64,000 nt of DNA, from positions 1 to 64,000 of the forward strand of contig JAIPCF010000006.1 of NCBI GenBank assembly GCA_021738385.1. Reading direction: 5' to 3'. The notes under the pieces were generated by a model that saw nothing but the letters and a program-made list of their open reading frames with translations, was not told where the DNA came from and made no database searches. The first letter of the stretch is position 1, and each line of letters opens with the position of its first letter. Position numbers and translations under genes: made by a program. Source of the stretch: Sulfuritalea sp. Its GTDB lineage: Bacteria > Pseudomonadota > Gammaproteobacteria > Burkholderiales > Rhodocyclaceae. Shown piece by piece: positions 18,938 to 27,271 of the stretch.

Positions 18938-19045
18938 CTGTAGAAAATGTCTTGTCATTGCCGCATTTTGCGGTGGACCATTCGGGATATCAAGTTTCAC
19001 AAGCGTGCTTCCTTCAGAACGGATCCCATGGCCCGCTATATGAAC
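18938..19045 (+). mobile_element. IS1182-type element, 5'-end remnant 1
   Basis: Starts with CTGTAGAAAA and runs through a leader that matches remnant 2 (20017 onward) along its length: TGCCGCATT, GGATATCAAG, AAGCGTG and GGATCCCATGGCCCGCTA all occur in the same order and spacing. The transposase start MARY is present (ATG 19028), but the frame decays at once and stops after 16 codons. Only the left end of the element survives. Confidence 0.65.
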
Positions 19046-19095
19046 AAATTCACTGGGACCAACCACTTTGGGCAGTAGTCCAGTGGAGCATTGAC

Positions 19096-19122
19096 GAAAA
19101 AGTCGGCGTTGGTGACACGGCG
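19096..19122 (+). repeat. Dispersed 26-bp repeat, copy C
   Basis: Reads GAAAAAGTCGGCGTTGG then TGACACGGCG. Lies between IS remnant 1 and the attC-like site. Confidence 0.78.
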
Positions 19123-19164
19123 CTTCTTGGTCGCGACGAAACAAATGTGATGCTGACCCTTTTA

Positions 19165-19224
19165 GCTTAAAAGTGAGCGGCTGCCGCGCTTTTCGGCAGT
19201 CCGCTCGACCGTAATGTTATGAGC
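19165..19224 (-). other. attC-like integron recombination site
   Basis: Read on the minus strand it begins with GCTCATAAC (R''), overlapping the stop codon of the receiver gene. GAGCGG-A-CTGCCG then pairs with CGGCAG-CCGCTC: a 12-bp stem with one unpaired A, loop AAAAGCG. It ends CTTTTAAGC. Spacing from AAC to the stem is 17 bases, as in known attC sites. The matching core GTTATGAGC lies at the far side of the gene (20004-20012), exactly where a cassette boundary should be. The R' core after AAGC is degenerate (TAAAAGG, seemingly missing GT). Confidence 0.68.
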
Positions 19225-19987
19225 CATTTGTAACAGCACCCATCACCGTCTTGAAAAGCTCGTCTGCCCTGTTCGTTGAACCTATAGCTCCCCGCTCACG
19301 AGCCATCTTCTTGTGCTCAGGCAGGTTTGACGCTGCGTAAATCATGAATGGGGTCTTATCGCCCATTCCGCGTAGCTTCTCAAGCAAAACATAGCCTTCT
19401 TGTGGCCCTTCTTTCCTGCCCATGTCAGAGATGATTGCCGCAAATTTATTTGTCTTAAGCAGTTCAAGGGCATCATTGGTCGAGAGCGCCAACGAGAACT
19501 CAATACCCTGAGCCTCGAACGCCTGTCTTTCATAGACGTTGTTTTCTGGCCGATCATCAACCCAAAGTATGCGATTTCTCCACTTCTCATGTTTAAGTTG
19601 ACGTGGCACGTTCGATACAACATTAACAATATCGCGAAGCTGCATTTCCGTGACACCAGCGCTGTTTTCGGGCTGTTTGGCGGAGGCTGCGGCCAACGAA
19701 GCTGCTGTGGCCATTTGGGCTTTTATGAAGTTGTCTTCGTTCTTGAAGTCGGAGGGGCCGTAGAGTTTGTTGTGATGTTTTGCGACGAGCCAAAGGAAGC
19801 CGATGAAAACCAAAACAGGAAAAAACACCATGAAATAAATTAGCGGAACCACATTTTCTGACAAACCAGACCCGAGGCCCACGACGAGAGACGCAAATCC
19901 GTACACGAGCACAATGAAGAGCGCAATGATGCCTAGCGGACTCTTTGTAAAGCCCAAGGCGGATTCAGCGAATTTTCCAGTTTCCAT
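19217..19987 (-). CDS. Membrane-anchored response-regulator receiver protein (integron cassette gene)
   Basis: A 256-residue protein. Two membrane helices (about 18-40 and 47-69) are followed by a linker (70-135). A receiver-like domain covers about 138-250: ILWVDDRPENN supplies the acidic pair (Asp144/145), IISDMG the phospho-acceptor Asp188, then GYVLLEKLR and TPFMIYAAS. The usual conserved Lys after the fourth strand is not obvious (AAS-N), so phosphorylation is uncertain. No output domain exists. Topology places the receiver on the cytoplasmic side if both helices form a hairpin. The gene is lower in GC than its neighbours. It fills what looks like a single integron cassette: core GTTATGAGC 17 bases before the start, and an attC-like site overlapping the stop. 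No histidine kinase is nearby. Role unknown; cassette genes often serve stress or phage response. Confidence 0.75.
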   Translation of the reverse strand: METGKFAESALGFTKSPLGIIALFIVLVYGFASLVVGLGSGLSENVVPLIYFMVFFPVLVFIGFLWLVAKHHNKLYGPSDFKNEDNFIKAQMATAASLAAASAKQPENSAGVTEMQLRDIVNVVSNVPRQLKHEKWRNRILWVDDRPENNVYERQAFEAQGIEFSLALSTNDALELLKTNKFAAIISDMGRKEGPQEGYVLLEKLRGMGDKTPFMIYAASNLPEHKKMARERGAIGSTNRADELFKTVMGAVTNGS

Positions 19988-20016
19988 TGCGACTTTCCTT
20001 ATTGCTCATAACGAAG

Positions 20017-20249
20017 CTGTAGAAAAAGTTCATTCATGCCGCATTCTGCTGTGAACCAATCTGGATATCAAGTGTCATAAGCGTGTCTCGTTCGGAAAGG
20101 ATCCCATGGCCCGCTACAAACACATCGACACCAGCCCGCGCTTCATCCCCGTTGATCTCGAACGGCAACTCTTGCCCGGCACTTTTGAACACGCCCTGAA
20201 CTACCTGGTCGATAAGCAACCAAAAGGGTCAAAGACATTTGATGTTTGA
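20017..20249 (+). mobile_element. IS1182-type element, 5'-end remnant 2 with truncated transposase
   Basis: The same left end as remnant 1 (CTGTAGAAAA at 20017, conserved leader), followed by a longer transposase start. ATG 20106 opens MARYKHIDTSPRFIPVDLER then QLLPGTFEHALNYLVD, the typical N-terminus of IS1182/IS5-group transposases. After about 36 residues the homology ends, and the frame stops at 20249 (47 codons). Catalytic DDE residues are missing, so it is dead. It begins four bases from the cassette boundary at 20012. Confidence 0.78.
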
Positions 20250-20416
20250 GATTTGGGCTGGGTACTTGCGAAGATCGTGGCGGGCGCGGTGGTTTTCCCT
20301 GCGCGGTGGCGGCTATTCCGAACGAATGTCGGCGAGAATAATCCCGATCAATGCCCATGGCAAGTGCGGATGCCATTGCAATCGAGCTGCGGCCTGGCGA
20401 TTGAGCGATGCCAGCT

Positions 20417-20442
20417 GAAAACTCGGCGATGGCGATACGGCG
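20417..20442 (+). repeat. Dispersed 26-bp repeat, copy D
   Basis: Reads GAAAACTCGGCGATGG then CGATACGGCG. Identical to copy E over 26 bases and 79 bases upstream of it. ACTCGG replaces AGTCGG. Confidence 0.82.
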
Positions 20443-20465
20443 AGGGAATCAGGTAAACCCCCTGG

Positions 20466-20485
20466 ATTCCGGCGGCCGCCGGAAT
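20466..20485. repeat. Perfect 20-bp palindrome of the ATTCC...GGAAT type
   Basis: ATTCCGGCGG followed by CCGCCGGAAT, flanked by CTGG and GACGG. This is the form of the common dRS3-like or GGATTCC...GGAATGACG intergenic palindrome seen in many betaproteobacteria and Neisseria. Confidence 0.75.
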
Positions 20486-20495
20486 GACGGAGCCT

Positions 20496-20521
20496 GAAAA
20501 CTCGGCGATGGCGATACGGCG
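20496..20521 (+). repeat. Dispersed 26-bp repeat, copy E
   Basis: The same 26 bases as copy D, preceded in both by CT and followed by A. Lies 31 bases from the hemF stop codon. Confidence 0.82.
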
Positions 20522-20552
20522 ATTGGGTGCCGTCCGCGGTGAATAGCGCCGC

Positions 20553-21554
20553 CTAGATCCAGTCGCGGGCGGGGAGGAAGTCGGTGTAGAGCTTTGCTTC
20601 TGCGCTGTCGGCTTTGGGGGTCCAGTTGTAGCGCCATTTGACGATGGGCGGCAGCGACATCAGGATGGATTCGGTGCGGCCGCCTGATTGCAGGCCGAAC
20701 AGGGTGCCGCGATCCCAGACCAGGTTGAACTCTACATAGCGGCCGCGCCGGTAGGCCTGGAAGTCGCGTTCGCGGTCGCCATAGGGGGCGCCTTTATGGC
20801 GTGCGATGAGCGGTAGGTAAGCAGCGGTGAAATGGTCGCCGACGCTTTGCGTCAGTCCAAAGCAGTGCTCGAAACTACCCTGGTTGAGATCGTCGAAAAA
20901 GATGCCGCCGATGCCGCGCGCTTCGTTGCGGTGTTTGAGAAAGAAATACTCGTCGCACCATTTTTTGAAGCGCGTGTGGTAATCGGCGCCGTAGGGTGTC
21001 AGCGCATCTTTGCAGGTCTGATGAAAATGCGTTGCATCCGCTTCAAAGCCATAGTAAGGCGTGAGGTCCATGCCGCCGCCAAACCACCAGGCTGCCTCCG
21101 CTCCTTCCTTTTCGGCAACGAAGAAACGCACGTTCATGTGCGAGGTGGGGCAATAGGGATTGCGCGGATGCAGTACCAGCGAGACGCCCATGGCCTCCCA
21201 CCGGCGGCCGGCGAGGTCGGGGCGGTGCGCGGTGGCCGAGGCGGGCATGGCCTCGGCCCTGACGTGGGAGAAGTTGACGCCGCCGCGCTCGAAAACCTTG
21301 CCGTCTTCGATCAGGCGGGAAATGCCGCCGCCGCCGGGCCGCCCCAAGGCGGCGGAAGTGTTCGACCCGGAGCGTAGCGAACCATGGTCACCCCCTTCCG
21401 CGGGAAGGGGGTTGGGGGGATGGCTGTTCGCTGCGCCGCCCTGCGGCCGGTCCCAGGCATCGCGCAGGAAGGGCGCACCTTCGACGGCTTCCAGTTCGCC
21501 GACGATGCGATCCTGCAGGCCTGTGAAATAGTCTCGAACCGGTGCGGTGTCCAT
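20553..21554 (-). CDS. hemF: Oxygen-dependent coproporphyrinogen-III oxidase with a repeat-derived insertion
   Basis: A 333-residue HemF: oxidative decarboxylation of coproporphyrinogen III to protoporphyrinogen IX, using O2. Conserved parts are [52 protein letters not shown] and [13 protein letters not shown]. Normal HemF goes straight from the DAWDRP-like stretch to the LEDG stretch. Here about 35 extra residues (about 40-75: Pro, Gly, Ser, Asn-rich) sit between, encoded by a GC-rich repeat with a strong hairpin. The frame is kept, and all catalytic regions follow intact, so the enzyme is probably active with a surface loop. The ATG at 21554 overlaps the purE stop (TGATG), giving translational coupling in a purE-hemF unit downstream of folD. 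Confidence 0.94.
   Translation of the reverse strand: MDTAPVRDYFTGLQDRIVGELEAVEGAPFLRDAWDRPQGGAANSHPPNPLPAEGGDHGSLRSGSNTSAALGRPGGGGISRLIEDGKVFERGGVNFSHVRAEAMPASATAHRPDLAGRRWEAMGVSLVLHPRNPYCPTSHMNVRFFVAEKEGAEAAWWFGGGMDLTPYYGFEADATHFHQTCKDALTPYGADYHTRFKKWCDEYFFLKHRNEARGIGGIFFDDLNQGSFEHCFGLTQSVGDHFTAAYLPLIARHKGAPYGDRERDFQAYRRGRYVEFNLVWDRGTLFGLQSGGRTESILMSLPPIVKWRYNWTPKADSAEAKLYTDFLPARDWI
21335..21440. repeat. Palindromic repeat inserted in the hemF coding sequence
   Basis: Contains the hairpin CCCCCTTCC (21391-21399), GCG, GGAAGGGGG (21403-21411), followed by TTGGGGGGAT. These resemble the CCCCAACCC/AAGGGGG intergenic repeats common in betaproteobacterial genomes. Boundaries are estimated from where HemF homology breaks and are good to about 10 bases. 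It encodes the extra residues of HemF. Confidence 0.65.
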
Positions 21555-22072
21555 CAAGTCTCGGGCAGCTTCATCGCCATCACCTTCTCGCTTTGGCGGG
21601 CGCGGAATGCCAGCAGCTTTTGCGCCAGTTCGCGGCCATAGTTGTCGTTGGCCGTGGCAATGATGGCGATCGCGGTGAGTGCTGCGTTGGCGGCGCCGGC
21701 TTCGCCGATGGCGAAGGTGGCGACAGGAATGCCCTTGGGCATTTGCACGATGGAAAGCAGGGAGTCGAGTCCGTTGAGGTGCTTGGAGGGTACCGGCACG
21801 CCGAGTACCGGCACGATGGTTTTGGCCGCCAGCATGCCGGGCAGGTGGGCAGCGCCGCCGGCCCCGGCGATGATGGCGCGCAGGTCGCGCTCTTCGGCAA
21901 CAGCGGCGTAGTCGAACAGCAGGTCGGGTGTGCGGTGCGCCGACACCACTTTGGCTTCATAGGGCACGCCGAATTCCTTCAGCATGTCGGCGGCGGCTTG
22001 CATCACGGGCCAGTCGGATTCCGAGCCCATGACAATGCCGACCAGGGGTAGTGCTCTGCCCGTAGCGTTCAT
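21554..22072 (-). CDS. purE: 5-(carboxyamino)imidazole ribonucleotide mutase
   Basis: A 172-residue class I PurE that converts N5-CAIR to CAIR in purine synthesis. Seen are [14 protein letters not shown] (phosphate loop), [12 protein letters not shown] (catalytic His), and [15 protein letters not shown] (second half-site loop), then [25 protein letters not shown]. It lies between folD (4-base ATGA overlap) and hemF (1-base overlap). purK is not in this window. Confidence 0.97.
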   Translation of the reverse strand: MNATGRALPLVGIVMGSESDWPVMQAAADMLKEFGVPYEAKVVSAHRTPDLLFDYAAVAEERDLRAIIAGAGGAAHLPGMLAAKTIVPVLGVPVPSKHLNGLDSLLSIVQMPKGIPVATFAIGEAGAANAALTAIAIIATANDNYGRELAQKLLAFRARQSEKVMAMKLPET

Positions 22073-22956
22073 TTTTTGTCTCCGGAGGCGGTGCGCACGG
22101 TGGTGCGTTCGGCGGCTTCAAGGGTGTTGGTCAGCAGCATGGTGATGGTCATCGGGCCGACGCCGCCGGGCACCGGTGTGATAACGCCGGCCACTTCGCT
22201 GGCGGTTTCAAATTCGACATCGCCGCACAGCTTGCCGACGTTGGGCCCGCTGCTGAAGCGATTCATGCCGACGTCGATCACCGTCGCGCCGGGCTTGATC
22301 ATGTCGCCGGTGATCATCCGTTCCCTGCCTACAGCGGCGATCAGGATGTCGGCGCGGCGAGTGTGGAAGGCCAGGTCTTTGGTTTGCGAATGACAGATGG
22401 TCACGGTGCAGCTTTGCGCCAGCAGCAGCATGGCCATGGGCTTGCCAACGATGTTGCTGCGGCCGACCACCACGACCTCGGCGCCTTTCAATGGGACGTT
22501 GGCGCTTTCCAGCATTTTCATCACGCCATACGGAGTGCAGGGGATGAAGCGCGGGTTGCCTTGCATCAGCGCGCCGACGTTTTCGGCATGAAAGCCGTCT
22601 ACGTCTTTTTGCGGCGAGATGGCCTCGAGCACGGCGTCGGCGTCGAAGTGTTTGGGTAGTGGCAGCTGCACCAGGATGCCATGCACCGTCGGGTCTGCGT
22701 TCAACTCGGCAATGCGTGAAAAAACAGTGGCCGGATCGACGTCGGGTGGATAGACATCCTTGAGCGAGCGCAGGCCGGCCTTTTCGCAGGCGGCCACCTT
22801 GTTGCGCACATATACCGCCGAGGCGGGGTCTTCGCCGACCAGGATCACGGCGAGGCAGGGGGTGACGCCTTTTTGTTGGAGGGCGGCGGCGCGTTCGGCC
22901 AGTTGGCTTCGCACCTCGGCCGAGAGAGCGTTGCCGTCAATGATTCGTGCTGTCAT
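22069..22956 (-). CDS. folD: Bifunctional methylenetetrahydrofolate dehydrogenase/cyclohydrolase
   Basis: Taken from ATG 22956 (295 residues), where FolD homology begins ([16 protein letters not shown]). A longer frame upstream has no likeness. FolD oxidises 5,10-methylene-THF with NADP+ and hydrolyses the product to 10-formyl-THF. Motifs: [22 protein letters not shown] (Tyr and Lys of the active site), [37 protein letters not shown] (NADP loop) and [16 protein letters not shown]. It heads the folD-purE-hemF unit. The one-carbon product feeds purine synthesis, which fits with purE. Confidence 0.97.
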   Translation of the reverse strand: MTARIIDGNALSAEVRSQLAERAAALQQKGVTPCLAVILVGEDPASAVYVRNKVAACEKAGLRSLKDVYPPDVDPATVFSRIAELNADPTVHGILVQLPLPKHFDADAVLEAISPQKDVDGFHAENVGALMQGNPRFIPCTPYGVMKMLESANVPLKGAEVVVVGRSNIVGKPMAMLLLAQSCTVTICHSQTKDLAFHTRRADILIAAVGRERMITGDMIKPGATVIDVGMNRFSSGPNVGKLCGDVEFETASEVAGVITPVPGGVGPMTITMLLTNTLEAAERTTVRTASGDKK

Positions 22957-23014
22957 GGAGTCTTTCGGTTTGCATTGGGAATGGGGTACAGCATGTTGCG
23001 CGGCTTGTCTGCCA

Positions 23015-23650
23015 TCATGCCGGCGCAGTTTGTTTGTCCGTGGCACCAAGCTGGGATTCTACGGCGGAGCGTCCGGCGGCGAATGCCTGGCGATTGGCTT
23101 CGACCACTTTTGCACCCTTGCGCTCAAATCGCTGGTCGATGCAGCTTAGCAACACCTCCGGCGCGAAGGGCAGGTAGTCGGCAATGGCGCCCAGCATGAC
23201 GGTGTTGCCGAGGCGAATTTCACCCAAGTCGCGGGCAATCGACATGGCATCGAAAGACACCACGCGGCGGCCGGCGGCACGCATTTGGCCGGCTGGATCC
23301 TCTGGGTAGTCGAACAGGCCGAGCTCGACCACCGGCGGCACCAGCTTCGCGTTGTTCACCAGCGCCAGGCCGTCGGGTCGCAAGTAGTGCGACCAACGCA
23401 GGGCTTCGGCGCCTTCAAAGCCGAGCAGTACCTGCACGGTGCCCGGCTCGATCTGCGGCGAGAGTACCTTGGGGCCGAACCGCAGATGCGAGGTGACCAC
23501 CCCGCCGCGCTGGGCCATGCCGGCGACTTCGGTTTTCTTGACATCGTGCCCTTCGGCAATCGCGGCTTCGGCGAGAATTTCGGTAGCCGTCATGACGCCC
23601 TGGCCACCGATGCCGCAGACGAGAATATTGGTGATTTGATCGGAGCTCAT
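23015..23650 (-). CDS. iorB: Indolepyruvate ferredoxin oxidoreductase beta subunit
   Basis: A 211-residue gamma-type subunit of 2-oxoacid:ferredoxin oxidoreductases. The ATG at 23650 overlaps the iorA stop (ATGA), so the pair is translationally coupled. It has [18 protein letters not shown] near the N-terminus and [16 protein letters not shown], both typical of IorB. With IorA it oxidatively decarboxylates aryl-pyruvates (indolepyruvate, phenylpyruvate) to aryl-acetyl-CoA, reducing ferredoxin. In a denitrifying aromatic degrader this would serve anaerobic phenylalanine, tyrosine or tryptophan breakdown, which is inference. Confidence 0.93.
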   Translation of the reverse strand: MSSDQITNILVCGIGGQGVMTATEILAEAAIAEGHDVKKTEVAGMAQRGGVVTSHLRFGPKVLSPQIEPGTVQVLLGFEGAEALRWSHYLRPDGLALVNNAKLVPPVVELGLFDYPEDPAGQMRAAGRRVVSFDAMSIARDLGEIRLGNTVMLGAIADYLPFAPEVLLSCIDQRFERKGAKVVEANRQAFAAGRSAVESQLGATDKQTAPA

Positions 23651-25539
23651 GATTTGACGATATGAATAGGGATGTCGTGGCGCGGAACATGCACGATGGC
23701 GTCGGGCGCACAGGGTTGAACACACAGGCCGCAACCGGTGCAGGCCTGAGTGTCGATGTTGACGAAGGCCAGGTCGACTTCGCGTCCCGAAGGTTTGACC
23801 ACGCGGTCGCGCCGCGTGACGTGAATCGCCGGGCAGCCGACCTCGATGCAATTGCCGCAACCCGTGCATTTGTCTTCCTCGACCAGATAGGGGCGGAAGG
23901 GCTTGAACTCTTCAGTCAGCACGCAGGGGCGGCGGCCGATGATCACCGAGGGGCCTTCGACCTTGATCTCGTCGCGCACCGCCTTGAACAAAGTCGGCAG
24001 TTCGTAGGGGTCGACCACTTTGATGCGTTCTGGTGGCACACCCAGCGCCTCGACGATTTTTTCCAGATGCACGCGCGGCGCGGTCTTGCCGTGGATGTCC
24101 TTGCCCGAGGCCGGTGTGGCCTGGCCGCCGGTCATGCCGGTGGTGTTGTTGTCCAGCAGCAGGACAGTGACATTGCCCTGGTTGTAGGTGATGTTGAGCA
24201 GGCCCTGCATGCCCATGTGCATGAAGGTCGAATCGCCGATCACGGCAAGGATGCGTTTGTTCTTGTCGACTTCTCCACGGCCCTTGTCCATGCCCAGCGC
24301 TACGCCCATGGTCGCGCCCATGCAGATGGTAGTGTCCAGCGCGTTCCAGGGATGGCCGGCACCGAGGGTGTAGCAGCCGATGTCGCCGGAGATGATGAGG
24401 TTCTTGATTTGCGACAGGGTGTAGTAGATGCCCATGTGCGGGCAGGAGGCGCACAGGGTGGGCGGCCGCGGGAATACCTTCAGCGGCGCGTCGGCCACGG
24501 CGGGTGGCGGTACGGCCTTGCCCAGCAGGCGGTCCACCGCCGGCAGCAGGACTTGTGGCGAGAGCTCGCCGATGCGCGGCAGGACATCTTTGCCGTGACA
24601 GGCAATGCCGGCGGCCTTGATTTCGGTTTCGAGCAACTGTTCGGTTTCCTCGACCACCAGCAAGTGATCGCACATCGCCGCTAGCGCTCGTACTTTTTCC
24701 GGCGGCCAGGGATAGGAAAAGCCCAGCTTCAGCACCGGCGCGTCAGGAAAGGTTTCCTTGACATGCATGTAGGCCGGGCCCGAGGCGACAAAACCGACGC
24801 GGCGGTCGTTGCCCGCTTCAAGGATATTCAATGGTGTGGTTTCCGAAAACTCCCGCAGGGTGTCGTCACGCTTGAACAGATTGGGAATGCGCTGCTTGGC
24901 GTGCGCCGGTACCATCACCCAGCGCTGTGGATTTTTGACGAATCCGGCCGGTTCGTGCGCTTCGCGTTCAGCCACGGTGACCAGCGCCTTGACGTGGCAG
25001 ATGCGCGTGGTGAGTCGTAGCAGCACGGGCGTCTCGTACTGCTCGGAAAGCGCATAGGCGAACTTGGTCATCTCGTAGGCTTCTTGCGAATCGGCCGGCT
25101 CCAGCACCGGGATGTGGGCGAAGCGGCCCCAGTAGCGCGAGTCTTGCTCGTTTTGCGAGGAGGACATACCGACGTCGTCGGCGACGGCGATCACCAGGCC
25201 GCCGTTGACACCGGTGATGGTCATGGTCATCAGACAATCGCTGGCGACGTTTAGGCCGACGTGCTTCATCGCGCAAAACGCCCTTGCCCCGGTCATCGAA
25301 GCACCCAGGGCAACTTCCATCGAGACCTTTTCATTGACCGACCATTCGGCGTGAAGATCGGGATAGCGCGCCAGCGATTCGATGATTTCGGTGGCCGGCG
25401 TACCGGGGTAGGCGGCTGCGACGCGCACGCCCGATTCCCAGACAGCGCGGGCGACGGCTTCGTTGCCGGAAAGCAGCAAGCGGCTGGCAGCGGGTGGCGG
25501 AGCGGGTGAATGGGTGGTTTGTGGCATGACTGCGGCCAT
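23647..25539 (-). CDS. iorA: Indolepyruvate ferredoxin oxidoreductase alpha subunit
   Basis: Taken from ATG 25539 (630 residues). The upstream extension is low in likeness and lies in the promoter region. The N-terminal pyrimidine-binding domain shows LLLSGNEAVARAVWESGVRVAAAYPGTPATEI. The TPP domain follows with CASCPHMGIYY, GDIGCYTLG and GDSTFMHMG. At the C-terminus two ferredoxin-type clusters are seen: CTGCGNCIEVGC and CTGCGLCVQPC. This is the IorA layout, unlike the four-subunit enzyme at 30.2-34.7 kb. A Pro/Ala-rich leader (residues 5-18) is unusual but short. Divergent from the TusE-like gene, with 272 bases between. Confidence 0.94.
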   Translation of the reverse strand: MAAVMPQTTHSPAPPPAASRLLLSGNEAVARAVWESGVRVAAAYPGTPATEIIESLARYPDLHAEWSVNEKVSMEVALGASMTGARAFCAMKHVGLNVASDCLMTMTITGVNGGLVIAVADDVGMSSSQNEQDSRYWGRFAHIPVLEPADSQEAYEMTKFAYALSEQYETPVLLRLTTRICHVKALVTVAEREAHEPAGFVKNPQRWVMVPAHAKQRIPNLFKRDDTLREFSETTPLNILEAGNDRRVGFVASGPAYMHVKETFPDAPVLKLGFSYPWPPEKVRALAAMCDHLLVVEETEQLLETEIKAAGIACHGKDVLPRIGELSPQVLLPAVDRLLGKAVPPPAVADAPLKVFPRPPTLCASCPHMGIYYTLSQIKNLIISGDIGCYTLGAGHPWNALDTTICMGATMGVALGMDKGRGEVDKNKRILAVIGDSTFMHMGMQGLLNITYNQGNVTVLLLDNNTTGMTGGQATPASGKDIHGKTAPRVHLEKIVEALGVPPERIKVVDPYELPTLFKAVRDEIKVEGPSVIIGRRPCVLTEEFKPFRPYLVEEDKCTGCGNCIEVGCPAIHVTRRDRVVKPSGREVDLAFVNIDTQACTGCGLCVQPCAPDAIVHVPRHDIPIHIVKS

Positions 25540-25811
25540 GGTGATCTCTCGCAAAAAGAAAAAAATCGACCGGCGCCGGGGAGTAGCCCCAAGCCGATCA
25601 TGGACAAGCGGAACCTGTCGGATTATCCGGATTTGAGACGTGGGCGTCCACATTGGTGTGGTCTGCGCATTTGTTCTGGGCGCGGTGGCGGCGGAGATAA
25701 AGCGGGGCGATTGCCGCGACAGGAGCTTTTATGAACAAATTGAAACTGTCGACTTATAATCCGACAAAAATACTCAAGTATTAACCCCCAACCCCAAACA
25801 GAGAGAGAAAA

Positions 25812-26141
25812 ATGATCAATGTAAATGGCCGTGAAATCGAAACCGATGCCGAGGGCTACCTGGCCTCGCTTGATGACTGGAGTGAAGAGGTGGCGCAGCA
25901 CCTCGCCGAGCGCGACCAGCTCGCACTTGCCGATGAGCACTGGCAAGTGGTGCGCTGGATTCGCGAGTACTACGCGGAGAACGGCACGGCGCCGAATTTG
26001 CGCGTGATGTCGAAACTGATCGGCGGCTCGCTTGGCGAGCAGTTCGGTGACAAAAAATACCTGTTCGATCTGTTTCCCTATGGCCCCGCCAAGCAGGCCG
26101 CGCGCTATGCCGGCATGCCCAAGCCCACGGGCTGCGTTTAA
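25812..26141 (+). CDS. tusE: TusE/DsrC/DsvC family sulfur relay protein
   Basis: A 109-residue DsrC-like protein. It has the conserved HWQVVRWIREYY and GTAPNLRVMSKLI stretches and the C-terminal arm AGMPKPTGCV with the penultimate Cys. The second arm Cys found in dissimilatory DsrC is absent, as is an extra loop, so it is better placed with TusE-type proteins, which relay persulphide sulfur to tRNA 2-thiouridine. The tus partners are not in this window. AGAGAGA precedes the start. A dispersed-repeat copy follows the stop by 20 bases. A different sulfur-relay role cannot be excluded. Confidence 0.85.
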   Translation: MINVNGREIETDAEGYLASLDDWSEEVAQHLAERDQLALADEHWQVVRWIREYYAENGTAPNLRVMSKLIGGSLGEQFGDKKYLFDLFPYGPAKQAARYAGMPKPTGCV

Positions 26142-26160
26142 GGGGCTGCCAGAGACGTCT

Positions 26161-26185
26161 CGCCGTCTCGCCGGCGCCGACTTTT
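26161..26185 (-). repeat. Dispersed 26-bp repeat, copy F
   Basis: Minus-strand reading AAAAGTCGGCGCCGG then CGAGACGGCG. Lies 20 bases after the TusE-like stop, between convergent genes. Confidence 0.75.
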
Positions 26186-26213
26186 GTTGCGCGCTGCAGC
26201 GGCCAGGCGGACT

Positions 26214-27227
26214 TCAGCCATCCAGGGTGAGCACCGCCGCTCCCTGAAATTCACCGCGACGTAGGTGCGTCAGCGCCAGGTTGGCCTGATCGAGAGGGAA
26301 GCGGTGCACTTCGGTGCGCACTGGAATACGCGGTGCGAGTTCGAGGAATTCGAGGCCGTCGCGTCGCGTCAGGTTGGCGACCGAGCGGATGCTGCGCTCG
26401 CCCCAAAGAATGTCATAGGGGAAGCCCGGAATATCGCTCATGTGAATGCCGGCACAAACCACGCAACCGCCTTTTCCGAGATGAGTTAGCGCTGTCGGTA
26501 CCAGGGGTCCTGCTGGCGCAAAAATCAACGCGGCGTCGAGACTTGCTGGGGGCATCTGGCCGGCGTCGCCAGCCCAGACCGCGCCCAGGCTGCGCGCAAA
26601 CTCCTGACTGGCCGTGTCACCGGGACGGGTGAAGGCCATGAACTCACGACCTTGATGGCGCAGTACCTGGGCGACGATATGGGCTGCAGCGCCAAAGCCG
26701 TAAATGCCGATCCGCTTTCCCTCGCCGGCCAGACGCAGGGCGCGGTAGCCGATCAGGCCGGCGCAAAGCAGGGGCGCCAGTTCTGCGGCATCGTCGGCTG
26801 CATCGTTGTCGGCAGGCAACGGGAAGCAGTAGCGCGCATCGGCAACGGTGTACTCGGCGTAGCCACCGTGAATCTGATAGCCGGTGAAGCGCGCGGCATC
26901 GCACAAATTCTCGCGCCCGTTGCTGCAGAAAACGCATTCACCACACGTCCAGCCAAGCCAGGGAACGCCTACCCGCTGTCCAATCGCGAATCCAGCTACT
27001 TGCTCGCCGATACCGACCACGCGGCCGACAATTTCGTGGCCCGGAATCACCGGCAGCATCGGATGCGGTAGCTCGCCGTCGATCAGATGCAGATCGGTGC
27101 GACAAACGCCGCAGGCTTCAACCTTGATCAGCAAAGTGCCCGATCCAGGTGTTGGCACGGGTAATTCGACTCCGCGCAGTGCTTCGCCGGGTCGATCGAG
27201 AATCATGGCGCGCATGGTCTTTGCCAT
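26214..27227 (-). CDS. Zinc-dependent alcohol dehydrogenase family protein
   Basis: A 337-residue medium-chain dehydrogenase/reductase. Catalytic zinc ligands are in CGVCRTDLH and PGHEIVGRV. The structural-zinc cluster is CGECVFCSNGRENLC. The Rossmann motif is IGIYGFGAAAH, where the usual GxGxxG is GFGAAA. The order and length fit the AdhA/propanol-preferring subfamily that oxidises or reduces small or aromatic alcohols with NAD. It stands alone, convergent with the TusE-like gene. Substrate is unknown; with iorAB nearby, an aromatic or fusel alcohol is possible. Confidence 0.88.
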   Translation of the reverse strand: MAKTMRAMILDRPGEALRGVELPVPTPGSGTLLIKVEACGVCRTDLHLIDGELPHPMLPVIPGHEIVGRVVGIGEQVAGFAIGQRVGVPWLGWTCGECVFCSNGRENLCDAARFTGYQIHGGYAEYTVADARYCFPLPADNDAADDAAELAPLLCAGLIGYRALRLAGEGKRIGIYGFGAAAHIVAQVLRHQGREFMAFTRPGDTASQEFARSLGAVWAGDAGQMPPASLDAALIFAPAGPLVPTALTHLGKGGCVVCAGIHMSDIPGFPYDILWGERSIRSVANLTRRDGLEFLELAPRIPVRTEVHRFPLDQANLALTHLRRGEFQGAAVLTLDG

Positions 27228-27271
27228 ATCGCTGGTCCGCCCCGTCAGCGCGGTGCGTTGACCGAGGCCGC

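Larger units (their letters stand above)
20250..20552. other. Repeat-rich intergenic stretch between IS remnant and hemF
   Basis: No gene is seen. It holds two dispersed-repeat copies 79 bases apart (D and E) with a perfect 20-bp palindrome between them. Accessory or recombinogenic DNA. Confidence 0.5.

Noticed and set aside
18854-19144. Minus-strand frame over IS remnant 1
   Set aside because: It is antisense to the IS leader that also occurs at 20017. No ribosome site or family.
22957-23049. N-terminal extension of FolD
   Set aside because: FolD proteins start at the MTARIIDG-like stretch. The extra 31 residues run into the iorB end.
23651-23869. N-terminal extension of IorB
   Set aside because: It overlaps iorA coding sequence. 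The ATGA junction at 23650 is the natural start.
25540-25811. A sharp promoter for iorA or tusE
   Set aside because: A TATAAT lies at about 25754, but no -35 at proper spacing was found.
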